A stretch of 64,000 bases of DNA. Origin: UBA7359 sp963976795 (lineage in GTDB: Bacteria; Pseudomonadota; Gammaproteobacteria; Eutrophobiales; Eutrophobiaceae). Positions 35,260 to 43,247 of this stretch are shown here, piece by piece (position 1 is the first letter of the stretch; each line of letters begins with the position of its first letter). Location: positions 62,001 to 126,000 of the forward strand of contig CAXBLT010000001.1 of assembly GCA_963976795.1 (NCBI GenBank), written 5' to 3'. Both the position numbers and the translations under genes were made by a program. The notes under the pieces are model-generated. The model saw nothing but the letters and a program-made list of their open reading frames with translations, was not told where the DNA came from and searched no databases.

Positions 35260-37020
35260 ATGTTTTCTGGTGAGACCGTAGAACTACTCAAAAAAATATC
35301 AGACTCTCATATCGAGATGACGAGTCAATTTCTTAACGCGAGTCTGGATAGTCTCAACAAGACAAGCCCGGCCCTATTCAAACCTGAAATAATTGATGAG
35401 TTAAAAGATAAGATCAATAAATCGACGTCAATAAGCCAAGACAATATTCAGTTGTTTAATGACCACTTAAAACTCTTTCAATATGCCATGTCTAAATCCA
35501 TGGGAATGGAAGCAGATAAAGTAATCACTCCTGATAAGTCAGATCGACGTTTTTCAGATGAATCATGGAATGAAAACATCGCGTTTGATTATATCAAACA
35601 GTTTTATTTGTTGAGTTCTCAATACATACTTAATACCGGTCTAGAAAATCAGCAAATTGATAAAAAGTATGCAAAAGAAGTCGATTTTTACACCAAGCAA
35701 TGCATAGATGCCCTATCCCCAAGTAACTTTGCTGCAACAAATCCCACTGTATTAAAAGAAACCATTGATAGTAAAGGAGAGAACATTGTTCAGGGTATCA
35801 ATGCTTTGTTTGAAGATTTAGTACGTGGTAAAGGGCAAAGATTAATGACTAAAATGACGGATACTGCGTCATTTGAAATTGGCAAAAATATCGCCACAAC
35901 ACCAGGTAAGGTTGTATTCCAAAATGAATTAATACAACTTATTCAATACATACCAACGACCAAAACTGTGTATGAGACACCATTACTTATTGTACCACCC
36001 TGGATAAACAAATTTTACATCCTTGACCTAAAAGAAGAAAACAGCTTTATCAAATGGGCTGTTGATCAAGGACATACCGTCTTTGTTATCTCCTGGAAGA
36101 ACCCTGATGCCAGTTATGCAGACACCAAGTTTGAAGACTACATGTCAAATGGTGTGTTAGCTGCAGTAGACCAAGTCAAACAAGAGACAGGCATCAATAA
36201 TGTTAATGCTGTTGGTTATTGTATCGGCGGCACCTTACTGGCTGCGACAAATGCCTACCTTGCAAGCAAACGACGCAAGCCCATCAAGTCCGCTACTTAT
36301 TTCACAACCTTAGTCGACTTTGAAGAGCCTGGTGATTTGGGCGTATTCATCTCTGAAGAAAAACTTGACTCTCTGGACGCTGATATGGAAAGAGATGGTT
36401 TTCTTGACGGCTCGTCAATGGCCACTGTCTTTAATATGCTACGCGCAAATGATCTTATATGGCCTTTCTTTATCAATAACTACTTACTAGGTAAAGAACC
36501 TACTGCTTTTGATTTGCTTTATTGGAATTCAGATTCAACGCGCATCCCTGCAACAGCACATAGTTATTATTTGCGTAACTGTTATCTGCATAATTTATTA
36601 CGCGAACCAGGTGGCATTGAATTAAATGGCACTCCCATAGATCTTCGAAAGATTAAAATCCCAACTTATTTCATCTCTACACGAGAAGACCATATAACGC
36701 CGTGGAAATCGACCTACGAAGGCGCCCGCTTAATGTCAGGCCCTACGCGTTTCGTCTTAGGTGGTTCAGGACATATTGCCGGGATCATTAACCCTCCAGT
36801 TAAAAACAAATATAATTATTGGACTAATAATGAAATTGAAGTTGATCCAGACAACTGGCTAGACAACGCTAAAAGCAATGAAGGCTCATGGTGGACTGAT
36901 TGGCAAAAATGGATCGGCACAAAATCAGGTAAAAAAATACCCGCACGTAGTCCTGGAGAGAACCTGAAGATTATTGAAGACGCTCCCGGCAGCTATGTGA
37001 AAGAAAGAATCGTAGACTAA
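35260..37020 (+). CDS. phaC: Class I polyhydroxyalkanoate synthase
   Basis: It polymerises 3-hydroxyacyl-CoA into PHA storage granules. From the chosen ATG at 35260 (AAAGGAAAGG upstream) the protein is 586 residues, typical of class I. The lipase-like box is G-Y-C321-I-G-G. The catalytic Asp lies in FISTREDHITPW and the His in GGSGHIAGIINP. The frame opening at 35200 would read through the operator palindrome and lacks a ribosome site. No phaA or phaB lies in the window, so precursors come from elsewhere. A parvulin gene follows 39 bases later. Confidence 0.93.
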   Translation: MFSGETVELLKKISDSHIEMTSQFLNASLDSLNKTSPALFKPEIIDELKDKINKSTSISQDNIQLFNDHLKLFQYAMSKSMGMEADKVITPDKSDRRFSDESWNENIAFDYIKQFYLLSSQYILNTGLENQQIDKKYAKEVDFYTKQCIDALSPSNFAATNPTVLKETIDSKGENIVQGINALFEDLVRGKGQRLMTKMTDTASFEIGKNIATTPGKVVFQNELIQLIQYIPTTKTVYETPLLIVPPWINKFYILDLKEENSFIKWAVDQGHTVFVISWKNPDASYADTKFEDYMSNGVLAAVDQVKQETGINNVNAVGYCIGGTLLAATNAYLASKRRKPIKSATYFTTLVDFEEPGDLGVFISEEKLDSLDADMERDGFLDGSSMATVFNMLRANDLIWPFFINNYLLGKEPTAFDLLYWNSDSTRIPATAHSYYLRNCYLHNLLREPGGIELNGTPIDLRKIKIPTYFISTREDHITPWKSTYEGARLMSGPTRFVLGGSGHIAGIINPPVKNKYNYWTNNEIEVDPDNWLDNAKSNEGSWWTDWQKWIGTKSGKKIPARSPGENLKIIEDAPGSYVKERIVD

Positions 37021-37059
37021 ATAAACAATATCTTATACATCTGTAGGAGAAAAGAAATA

Positions 37060-37341
37060 ATGGCAAAAGCTAGTGCAAGACATATTTTGGTAGATAGTGA
37101 AGACCAATGTGCGTCACTTAAACAACAAATTGAAGAAGGTGCTGATTTCGCAGAAGTTGCTAAAGAGCATTCAAGCTGTCCATCTGGACGCAGCGGCGGA
37201 GACCTGGGTGAATTTGGCCCTGGTCAAATGGTAAAAGAATTTGACGAGGTTGTCTTCAGTGGAGAACTAAGTACAGTACACGGCCCTGTCAAAACCCAAT
37301 TTGGCTACCACTTATTAGAAATCACGAGTCGAGAAGATTAA
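37060..37341 (+). CDS. ppiC: Parvulin-type peptidyl-prolyl isomerase (PpiC)
   Basis: A 93-residue stand-alone rotamase domain catalysing proline cis/trans isomerisation. Hallmarks are ASARHILVDSEDQC, FAEVAKEHSSCPSGRSGGDL, GEFGPGQMVKEFDEVVF and VKTQFGYHLLEI. It has no signal peptide, so it is cytoplasmic. Strong ribosome site GTAGGAGA. Its position just after phaC may be incidental, but it probably shares the transcript, which ends at the hairpin at 37366. Confidence 0.93.
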   Translation: MAKASARHILVDSEDQCASLKQQIEEGADFAEVAKEHSSCPSGRSGGDLGEFGPGQMVKEFDEVVFSGELSTVHGPVKTQFGYHLLEITSRED

Positions 37342-37365
37342 TCTACTCTGTAACAATCAGCTTCA

Positions 37366-37393
37366 AAGGTCTCAGATGTTAGTCTGAGACCTT
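37366..37393 (+). terminator. Hairpin terminator after ppiC
   Basis: An 11-bp perfect stem pairs AAGGTCTCAGA (37366-37376) with TCTGAGACCTT (37383-37393) over a 6-base loop, followed by ACGTTTTGT. It lies between convergent genes and may serve both directions. Confidence 0.8.
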
Positions 37394-37408
37394 ACGTTTT
37401 GTAAATGA

Positions 37409-38524
37409 TCACCTGACTGGTTTCATCCGATACAACTTTCCTCTTGAATCATCGGTAATAAAATAAAGAAAACCATCTGCTCCTTGTTGAACTTCTCTTA
37501 TTCGTCCAAAGTCACCATCAAACAATCTTTCTTCCTTAATAACTTTATTGTCTTTCATTTCTAATCTAACCAACTGTCCAAACACCAACGAACTCACAAA
37601 TGCGTTACCATGCCACGCAGGAAACTGTTCGCCTGTATAAAACAAAAGACTCGATGCGGCGATAGAAGGCACCCAATAGTGAATGGGTTGTGCCATACCT
37701 TTTTTTTCTGTCCCCTCGCCTATCCTTGTTCCAATAACATAATTTACCCCATAGGTAATAACGGGCCACCCATAATTTACACCTGATCGCATCAGGTTCA
37801 GTTCATCACCGCCTTGTGGCCCATGCTCAATTGTCCAAACCTCACCCGAGTCAGGATGCATAGCGATACCTTGCATATTACGATTACCATAAGTATATAT
37901 TTCAGGTTTAGCAGATGATTTATTAAAGAATGGATTGTCGTTCGGAATTGTGCCGTTCTTGTTTATCCGAATAAGAGAACCGGCATGGTCATTAATATCT
38001 TGTGCACGTTCCTTTGTTCCTCTATCACCAAGCGTAATAAATAAATTCCCTTCATCATTTATTAATAAACGAGAACCAAAATGGTGCCCTCCTCGAGATT
38101 TCGGCAAGGCTTGAAAAAGCACTTTAACTTCAGTTAATCCATTGTCGATTAATTTTGCACTGGCTACCTCCGTGCCAATACCATTCTTGTTAGCACCTGA
38201 ATAAGAGAAATAAATTATCTGGTTATTGTGGAAATCAGGATCGATCGCAATATCAAGTAAGCCACCTTGCCCCTTAGATTTCACCTTAGGCAAGCCTATA
38301 ACCGGCTCAGATAACTTACCACCATCGATTAGTCGTAGTCGCCCGGGACGTTCCGTCACTAATATTCGCCCATCAGGTAAAAAGTCAATTGCCCAGGGGT
38401 TTTCTAATCGTTCAGCGACCCTTTCAACAGTGAACGAATATTTTTCTGAGGTATAAATTTCATTCGCGTCAATTGAAGAAATGCAACCCAAGGTTAATAT
38501 TAAGCTAACGATATTTTTTTTCAT
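37409..38524 (-). CDS. PQQ-dependent sugar dehydrogenase (Asd/YliI type)
   Basis: A secreted six-bladed beta-propeller dehydrogenase of the soluble aldose dehydrogenase family. Motifs include LENPWAIDFLPDGRILVTER, GQGGLLDIAIDPDF, GGHHFGSRLLI, YGNRNMQGIAMHPDSGEVW, EHGPQGGDELN and a YGWP stretch. These resemble Asd/YliI, which oxidise aldoses with PQQ and calcium in the periplasm. I chose the ATG at 38524, which starts a normal signal peptide (KKNIVSLILTLGCISSIDA). No PQQ synthesis genes are in the window. It is separate from the tRNA-modification genes upstream. Confidence 0.88.
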   Translation of the reverse strand: MKKNIVSLILTLGCISSIDANEIYTSEKYSFTVERVAERLENPWAIDFLPDGRILVTERPGRLRLIDGGKLSEPVIGLPKVKSKGQGGLLDIAIDPDFHNNQIIYFSYSGANKNGIGTEVASAKLIDNGLTEVKVLFQALPKSRGGHHFGSRLLINDEGNLFITLGDRGTKERAQDINDHAGSLIRINKNGTIPNDNPFFNKSSAKPEIYTYGNRNMQGIAMHPDSGEVWTIEHGPQGGDELNLMRSGVNYGWPVITYGVNYVIGTRIGEGTEKKGMAQPIHYWVPSIAASSLLFYTGEQFPAWHGNAFVSSLVFGQLVRLEMKDNKVIKEERLFDGDFGRIREVQQGADGFLYFITDDSRGKLYRMKPVR

Positions 38525-38559
38525 GATACACATATCCAATGTTTAATCAGTGCATTAAC

Positions 38560-39537
38560 TCAAGGCTTATCTGCCAAAAGAATAGCCCGGGTTGGAGCAG
38601 GATATCCTTCAATGGTTTTAGTCCTATCTTCTTTGTCCAGAAAATCACTTAAAGATTCAAACTTCATCCATTCTGTTTTTCGCTGCTCATCGCTTGTTGT
38701 TTGTGTCACATCAATAATACGAGCATTTTGGAATCCAGCTCGCTCTGCCCAGTGAATCATAATTGCTGTACTTGGAACAGCCCAAACATTACTCATCTTT
38801 GCATACCTATCTTCTGGAATGAGCACGTCCATATTCTTGTCATCAACCACCAAGGACTCCAGTACCAATTCACCGCCTGCTTTTAAACAATTGAAACATT
38901 GGTTTAGATGCTCTAATGGATCACGACGATGATAAATTACACCCATTGAAAAAACAGTATCAAAATTTAATTGAAAATCGGGTAGCTCTTGTATGCCAAA
39001 CGGCAATAGATCTATATTAGCATTTGGAATATATTTTTTGATTGCAGAAAACTGCATGAAAAACAATAACGTTGGATCGAGACCAACAACATGCCGAGCA
39101 TTATTTCCCAGCATACGCCAACCGTAGTAACCATTACCACAACCAATATCTAGCACCACGCGTTCATCTAACGGTTTTATAAATTTATCTAAGCGAGACC
39201 ATTTCAAGTCTGAACGCCATTCGGTGTCGATCAAACAGCCGAATAGATTGTAAGGACCTTTTCTCCATGGCATCAATATTTTTAATTGCTGTAGTAACTC
39301 TTTAGCAACATCTTCAGAGCAATCAGTAGTGTTACCAATGTGCACGATGTTTGAGTCAAGTAAGATGTGTGATGGTGAAATAGCCGGCAAACTATCAACA
39401 GTCGATTTCCATCGAGCATAATCGCCATGATTAAGATTATTAAAAAAATCCGTTAATTGTGGCTTTAATACACTTACCCACTTCTCCATAGAACGGATAT
39501 TAAGGACATCAAACAGTCTTTTATAATTCATGGGCAA
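38560..39537 (-). CDS. cmoB: tRNA U34 carboxymethyltransferase CmoB
   Basis: It transfers the carboxymethyl group of carboxy-SAM to 5-hydroxyuridine at tRNA position 34, making cmo5U. 325 residues, full length. The SAM-binding motif is VVLDIGCGNGYYGWRM. Family-specific stretches are LMPWRKGPYNLFG, IDTEWRSDLKW and FDTVFSMGVIYHRRDPLEHL. It starts 6 bases after the cmoA stop codon, a coupled operon arrangement. Confidence 0.95.
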   Translation of the reverse strand: MPMNYKRLFDVLNIRSMEKWVSVLKPQLTDFFNNLNHGDYARWKSTVDSLPAISPSHILLDSNIVHIGNTTDCSEDVAKELLQQLKILMPWRKGPYNLFGCLIDTEWRSDLKWSRLDKFIKPLDERVVLDIGCGNGYYGWRMLGNNARHVVGLDPTLLFFMQFSAIKKYIPNANIDLLPFGIQELPDFQLNFDTVFSMGVIYHRRDPLEHLNQCFNCLKAGGELVLESLVVDDKNMDVLIPEDRYAKMSNVWAVPSTAIMIHWAERAGFQNARIIDVTQTTSDEQRKTEWMKFESLSDFLDKEDRTKTIEGYPAPTRAILLADKP

Positions 39538-39543
39538 AAGAAA

Positions 39544-40272
39544 CTATTTCCTTGCCATTAAAGACGCGAAATTAAAACATTTTAACCAAGTGAACGACTG
39601 TAAAAAACCTGCATTAGTTAAACGTTGTTGATGTTCTTTCAGGGACTCAGGGATCAGTACTTTTTCCAGTGCGTCCCGTTTGTTAGCAATCTCAAGTCGT
39701 TCGTATCCATTTAACTCCTTCATGTGGTGGTGTAGTTGATTCAAGACATCGTTTTCTAAATCATCTTCAAACACTATTTTTTCAGATAAAACCAACACGC
39801 CTCCAGGCAATAGCCCCTGATAAATTTCATTTATCAGGTTTTGGCGTTGAGCTAAGGGAATAAATTGCAAAGTAAAGTTCATTACTACAATAGATGCATT
39901 TTCTATTTTAGTTTTCAGAGCATCACCAAGCTTAAATGAAATTTTATTATTTTGACTTTTCTGAGAAGAATTTTTATTACATAGATCAATCATTGCCTGT
40001 GAATTATCAATCGCAATTATATGGCAGTTTTTAGCTTTTATTCCTTGCTGAATAGCAATGCTTGCCGCACCTAATGAGCACCCAAGATCATAAATGTTTG
40101 TATTATCCTGTGCATACTTATCTGCAATAACACTAATCATCGAAATTGTTAATGGATACCCAGGAACGGACCGCTCAATCATGTCAGGAAATACTTCGGC
40201 AACACGTTGACTAAACTCGAATGGTTTGACTACACCTTCATTAGAACGATACAAAGTATCTTTGATTTTCAT
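39544..40272 (-). CDS. cmoA: Carboxy-SAM synthase CmoA
   Basis: It makes carboxy-S-adenosylmethionine from SAM and prephenate, the donor for CmoB. 242 residues. IYDLGCSLGAASIAI is the SAM motif, and VVMNFTLQFIPLAQR and EKIVFEDD match CmoA. The N terminus DTLYRSNEGVVKPFEFSQRV is typical (usually KPFEFDERV). It lies 17 bases after the glutathione-transferase-like gene in the same direction. Confidence 0.95.
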   Translation of the reverse strand: MKIKDTLYRSNEGVVKPFEFSQRVAEVFPDMIERSVPGYPLTISMISVIADKYAQDNTNIYDLGCSLGAASIAIQQGIKAKNCHIIAIDNSQAMIDLCNKNSSQKSQNNKISFKLGDALKTKIENASIVVMNFTLQFIPLAQRQNLINEIYQGLLPGGVLVLSEKIVFEDDLENDVLNQLHHHMKELNGYERLEIANKRDALEKVLIPESLKEHQQRLTNAGFLQSFTWLKCFNFASLMARK

Positions 40273-40289
40273 ATTATATTTTCAGTTTA

Positions 40290-40934
40290 TTACGGAAAGT
40301 AAACGGGTGCTTGTTCTGGTGTCCATTGTTGGTATTTTTTCATGCAATTTTTAAACAAAGTCCCCCGCTCTATTTTTTTGTACCAACAATTAAGTAATTG
40401 ATAAGGACTTGACTCGAACCAAACAAGATCCACATTGGCAAATTGACGTATAAACGGAAAGATTGAAATATCTGAAAATGAGAGATGGTCACCAGTCAAA
40501 GCGATGTTTTGATTGTCACTCAAACATTTTTCAAGCAAGGCTAAATAATCAGTCGTTTTGTCACGATAGTATTCTTGAGAATATTCAGGGTAACCGACAT
40601 GATATTTGTAGCGATCCAGATAGTATTTAAATTCATTATCGTTAAGTTTAATTAACTTTTGACTCAATGAACTGTCTTCATTCAACCAGCCATCTACGTC
40701 ATATTGGTTTAATGCCCACGACATGACCTCAAGGCTTTCATCAATTATCTTTTCATGGGGTGTTAGTAATACCGGCACCGTACCTTTTTTTGATAATGAC
40801 AGCATGGATGCAGGTTTGTTTTTCAACAGCACCTCTCTATATTCACATTTTATATTCGCTTTATGAATTGCCATTCTTGCACGCATTGCATAAGGGCAGC
40901 GCCTAAAAGAATAAAGAATCGGAAGTTTATCCAT
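40290..40934 (-). CDS. Glutathione S-transferase-like protein
   Basis: 214 residues. An N-terminal thioredoxin-fold GST domain (ILYSFRRCPYAMRARMAI, with a CPYA motif like glutaredoxin 2 or stringent-starvation-type proteins) has the cis-Pro segment GTVPVL and ESLEVMSWAL. An all-helical C-terminal domain follows. The CPYA cysteine suggests thiol-transfer or glutathionyl chemistry more than classic conjugation. It lies within the cmoB-cmoA-trhO gene row, but a part in tRNA modification is not known. Confidence 0.82.
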   Translation of the reverse strand: MDKLPILYSFRRCPYAMRARMAIHKANIKCEYREVLLKNKPASMLSLSKKGTVPVLLTPHEKIIDESLEVMSWALNQYDVDGWLNEDSSLSQKLIKLNDNEFKYYLDRYKYHVGYPEYSQEYYRDKTTDYLALLEKCLSDNQNIALTGDHLSFSDISIFPFIRQFANVDLVWFESSPYQLLNCWYKKIERGTLFKNCMKKYQQWTPEQAPVYFP

Positions 40935-40968
40935 TGCGGTGCATTATAAATGTGCAACTAAATGCTGC

Positions 40969-41886
40969 CTACATTTTTGCGCCAATATGTTTTTCATTAC
41001 GTTGCTTCGCTAAAGTTACTTGTCGTTGTCGTTCATTAAAGCCTGAACGTTGTTCTTCTGTCGTCTCGTTAATGCAGCGCGGACATGAGACGCCTTCTTG
41101 ATAGTCTTTCGAAGTCATTTCTTCTTTGGTAATAGGTCGACGACATGCAAAACACTGGTCATAATTACCTTCGGCAAGTTGATGGTCAACAGAAACCCGA
41201 CTATCAAATACAAAACATTCCCCCTCCCAAAGACTTTCTTCTTGTTTAACTTCTTCTAAATATTTAAGTATGCCGCCATTGAGTTGATAAACCTCTTCAA
41301 ATCCTTGTTCAAGCATATAAGCACTGGCCTTTTCACAACGTATGCCGCCAGTACAAAACATGGCAACTTTTTTATTTACTGTGGGGTTAAGCTTGCTTCT
41401 TACATATTCAGGAAACTCTCGAAAATTAGTAGTGCTTGGTGAAATAGCGTCTTTGAAGGTTCCAATCTGATATTCGTATTCATTGCGAGCATCAACTAAC
41501 AACACCTCCGGATCGCTAATAATTTCATTCCATTGCTTTGGTTCAATACGAATACCTGAACGATCTGAAGGTTTAATATCGGGTTGACCCATTGTTACGA
41601 TCTCTTTCTTGAGTTTGACTTTAGTCCTGTGAAACGGGATTTCGTCTGAAAATGACTCTTTATATTCAAGATCAGCAAGGCGTTTGTCTGATTTTAGAAA
41701 ATCTAATAGTTCATCTATAGCGGCCCGCGTCCCCGCAAGAGTGCCGTTTAACCCCTCTTCAGCTAATAATAAAGTTCCATAAATATCTCGTTCCTGGCAA
41801 AAAGATAACACAACAGGCCGCATAGCTTTATAGTTATCAAGTCGAACAAATTTATACATCGCTACAATGATAATCATGTCGGTCAT
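40969..41886 (-). CDS. trhO: tRNA uridine-34 hydroxylase TrhO (rhodanese family)
   Basis: It hydroxylates U34 of certain tRNAs to ho5U using oxygen, the step before CmoA/CmoB. 305 residues with an N-terminal UPF0176-type domain (LLLAEEGLNGTLAG) and a rhodanese domain with the active loop C178-TGGIRC184-EKAS. A C-terminal cysteine region follows (CFACRRPI...SCPRC), possibly a zinc site. First gene of a four-gene row with GST, cmoA and cmoB. The start at 41886 or the Met three codons later is equally possible. Confidence 0.92.
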   Translation of the reverse strand: MTDMIIIVAMYKFVRLDNYKAMRPVVLSFCQERDIYGTLLLAEEGLNGTLAGTRAAIDELLDFLKSDKRLADLEYKESFSDEIPFHRTKVKLKKEIVTMGQPDIKPSDRSGIRIEPKQWNEIISDPEVLLVDARNEYEYQIGTFKDAISPSTTNFREFPEYVRSKLNPTVNKKVAMFCTGGIRCEKASAYMLEQGFEEVYQLNGGILKYLEEVKQEESLWEGECFVFDSRVSVDHQLAEGNYDQCFACRRPITKEEMTSKDYQEGVSCPRCINETTEEQRSGFNERQRQVTLAKQRNEKHIGAKM

Positions 41887-42088
41887 TTCATCTATCTCTG
41901 TGGGTCATAATATAGTTACAATTATAGTATTACTGGAGGGAGTATCAATTCTGATTTAAGCATAAGCATCATTCTCCTACATGCATTATACTACTCATAA
42001 AAATTGTCAGATTGAAGACACATGGATTATAAGAAACGGGTTTTCTCCTAATATTAAATTAATTGACTAAATTGCCGATAACGCTTTC

Positions 42089-43180
42089 ATGGACTCAAAT
42101 CATAAAACTGGCAGAAGTGAGAGAAGAAATTATTACCGTACATTAAATGTACAACCCGATGCCTCATTAGAAATCATCAAAAATAATTATCGTACTTTAA
42201 TGCAGAAATTACGTTTACACCCTGACCTGGGTGGAAAACACTGGAACGCCTCGATAATCAATGAGGCATACAATATCCTGAGACATTCAGAAAAACGTGC
42301 TGAATACGACAAAAAACTATTAAAACAATATGGTGTGCGCAGGCTATCGCAAGGACATCTTGAACAATGGGCTTTTGACGAGTCGACATACACTTCATCT
42401 ACAAAAGATTTGCACGGAAACCAGAGGAATTATTATCGACTACTTAACATCCAAGCTGATTCACCAAACAGCATTATCAAGACAAGTTATTTAACACTAT
42501 TAAAGAAATCAACTATACCAAAAGAATTACTAAATGAAGCTTATCGTATTCTCGGTGATTCTGAAAAACGTGCCTTATATGATCAACTAATAACGCGTTA
42601 CCCTCATCCTGAAGCACTGGACAAATTAAATGTGGGCAAACTGAAAAAAGTGATTAAATCGTTAGATCTATCAGCCTATACAGGAAAAGAGCCGACTCAT
42701 CCAAAGGGGAATAATAAATCAATCAAGCCCCCATACTATCAACCCGTTATCACTCAATACTGTACGTTTTGTAAGACACCTCATGAACAAAGTCCTTGTA
42801 GAGACATTGCCCCGTTATGTGATGAATGTAATAGTCCTTTATTTCCACCATCGAAATCATTTATCGATCAACAACGCCGAGATATTGTGCGATTAACAAA
42901 TAACAGCAAGGTTCAGCTATGCAGCTATTGGCCCGGTAAATTTAGCATAGGAACGGTAACAGACATCTCCCCACTTGGCATTCAGCTGGTAACCTCAATC
43001 GAATTACCGAAAGATCAAATAATTAAAATTGATGGCGAAGATTTTAAAGCAGTAGGCGTTGTATCACATACAAATAAAAACAAATCAGAAATGTCAAAAG
43101 AGAAACATACAGCAGGCATTCAATTTTTAACCGTCAACTTTAATAAAAACAAAGGTCAGTTTTTCTCTGAAACAGCATAA
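42089..43180 (+). CDS. Double J-domain, Cys-rich and PilZ-domain protein
   Basis: A 363-residue mosaic. Residues 12-70 form a DnaJ J-domain with HPD at 44-46 (LRLHPDLGG). Residues about 115-172 repeat the fold (NYYRLLNIQADSP...EKRALYDQ) without HPD, so they should not stimulate Hsp70. A CxxC...C...CxxC knuckle (YCTFCKTPHE to LCDECNSP) may bind zinc. The last 100 residues look like a PilZ-type domain (VQLCSYWPGKFSIGTVTDIS, with GIQFLTV at the end), a possible c-di-GMP receptor lacking a clear RxxxR. Function unknown. Confidence 0.72.
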   Translation: MDSNHKTGRSERRNYYRTLNVQPDASLEIIKNNYRTLMQKLRLHPDLGGKHWNASIINEAYNILRHSEKRAEYDKKLLKQYGVRRLSQGHLEQWAFDESTYTSSTKDLHGNQRNYYRLLNIQADSPNSIIKTSYLTLLKKSTIPKELLNEAYRILGDSEKRALYDQLITRYPHPEALDKLNVGKLKKVIKSLDLSAYTGKEPTHPKGNNKSIKPPYYQPVITQYCTFCKTPHEQSPCRDIAPLCDECNSPLFPPSKSFIDQQRRDIVRLTNNSKVQLCSYWPGKFSIGTVTDISPLGIQLVTSIELPKDQIIKIDGEDFKAVGVVSHTNKNKSEMSKEKHTAGIQFLTVNFNKNKGQFFSETA

Positions 43181-43194
43181 AACCAACACAAAAA

Positions 43195-43219
43195 AGAGGG
43201 TGCAAAAAAAGCACCCTCT
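43195..43219. terminator. Bidirectional hairpin terminator
   Basis: AGAGGGTGC (43195-43203) pairs perfectly with GCACCCTCT (43211-43219) over an A7 loop. On the minus strand the stem is followed by a T-run, fitting the molybdoenzyme gene that ends at 43248. The convergent J-domain gene ends 14 bases before the stem. Confidence 0.8.
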
Positions 43220-43247
43220 AAGTTACTGACCTCAAAATCCCTGATAA

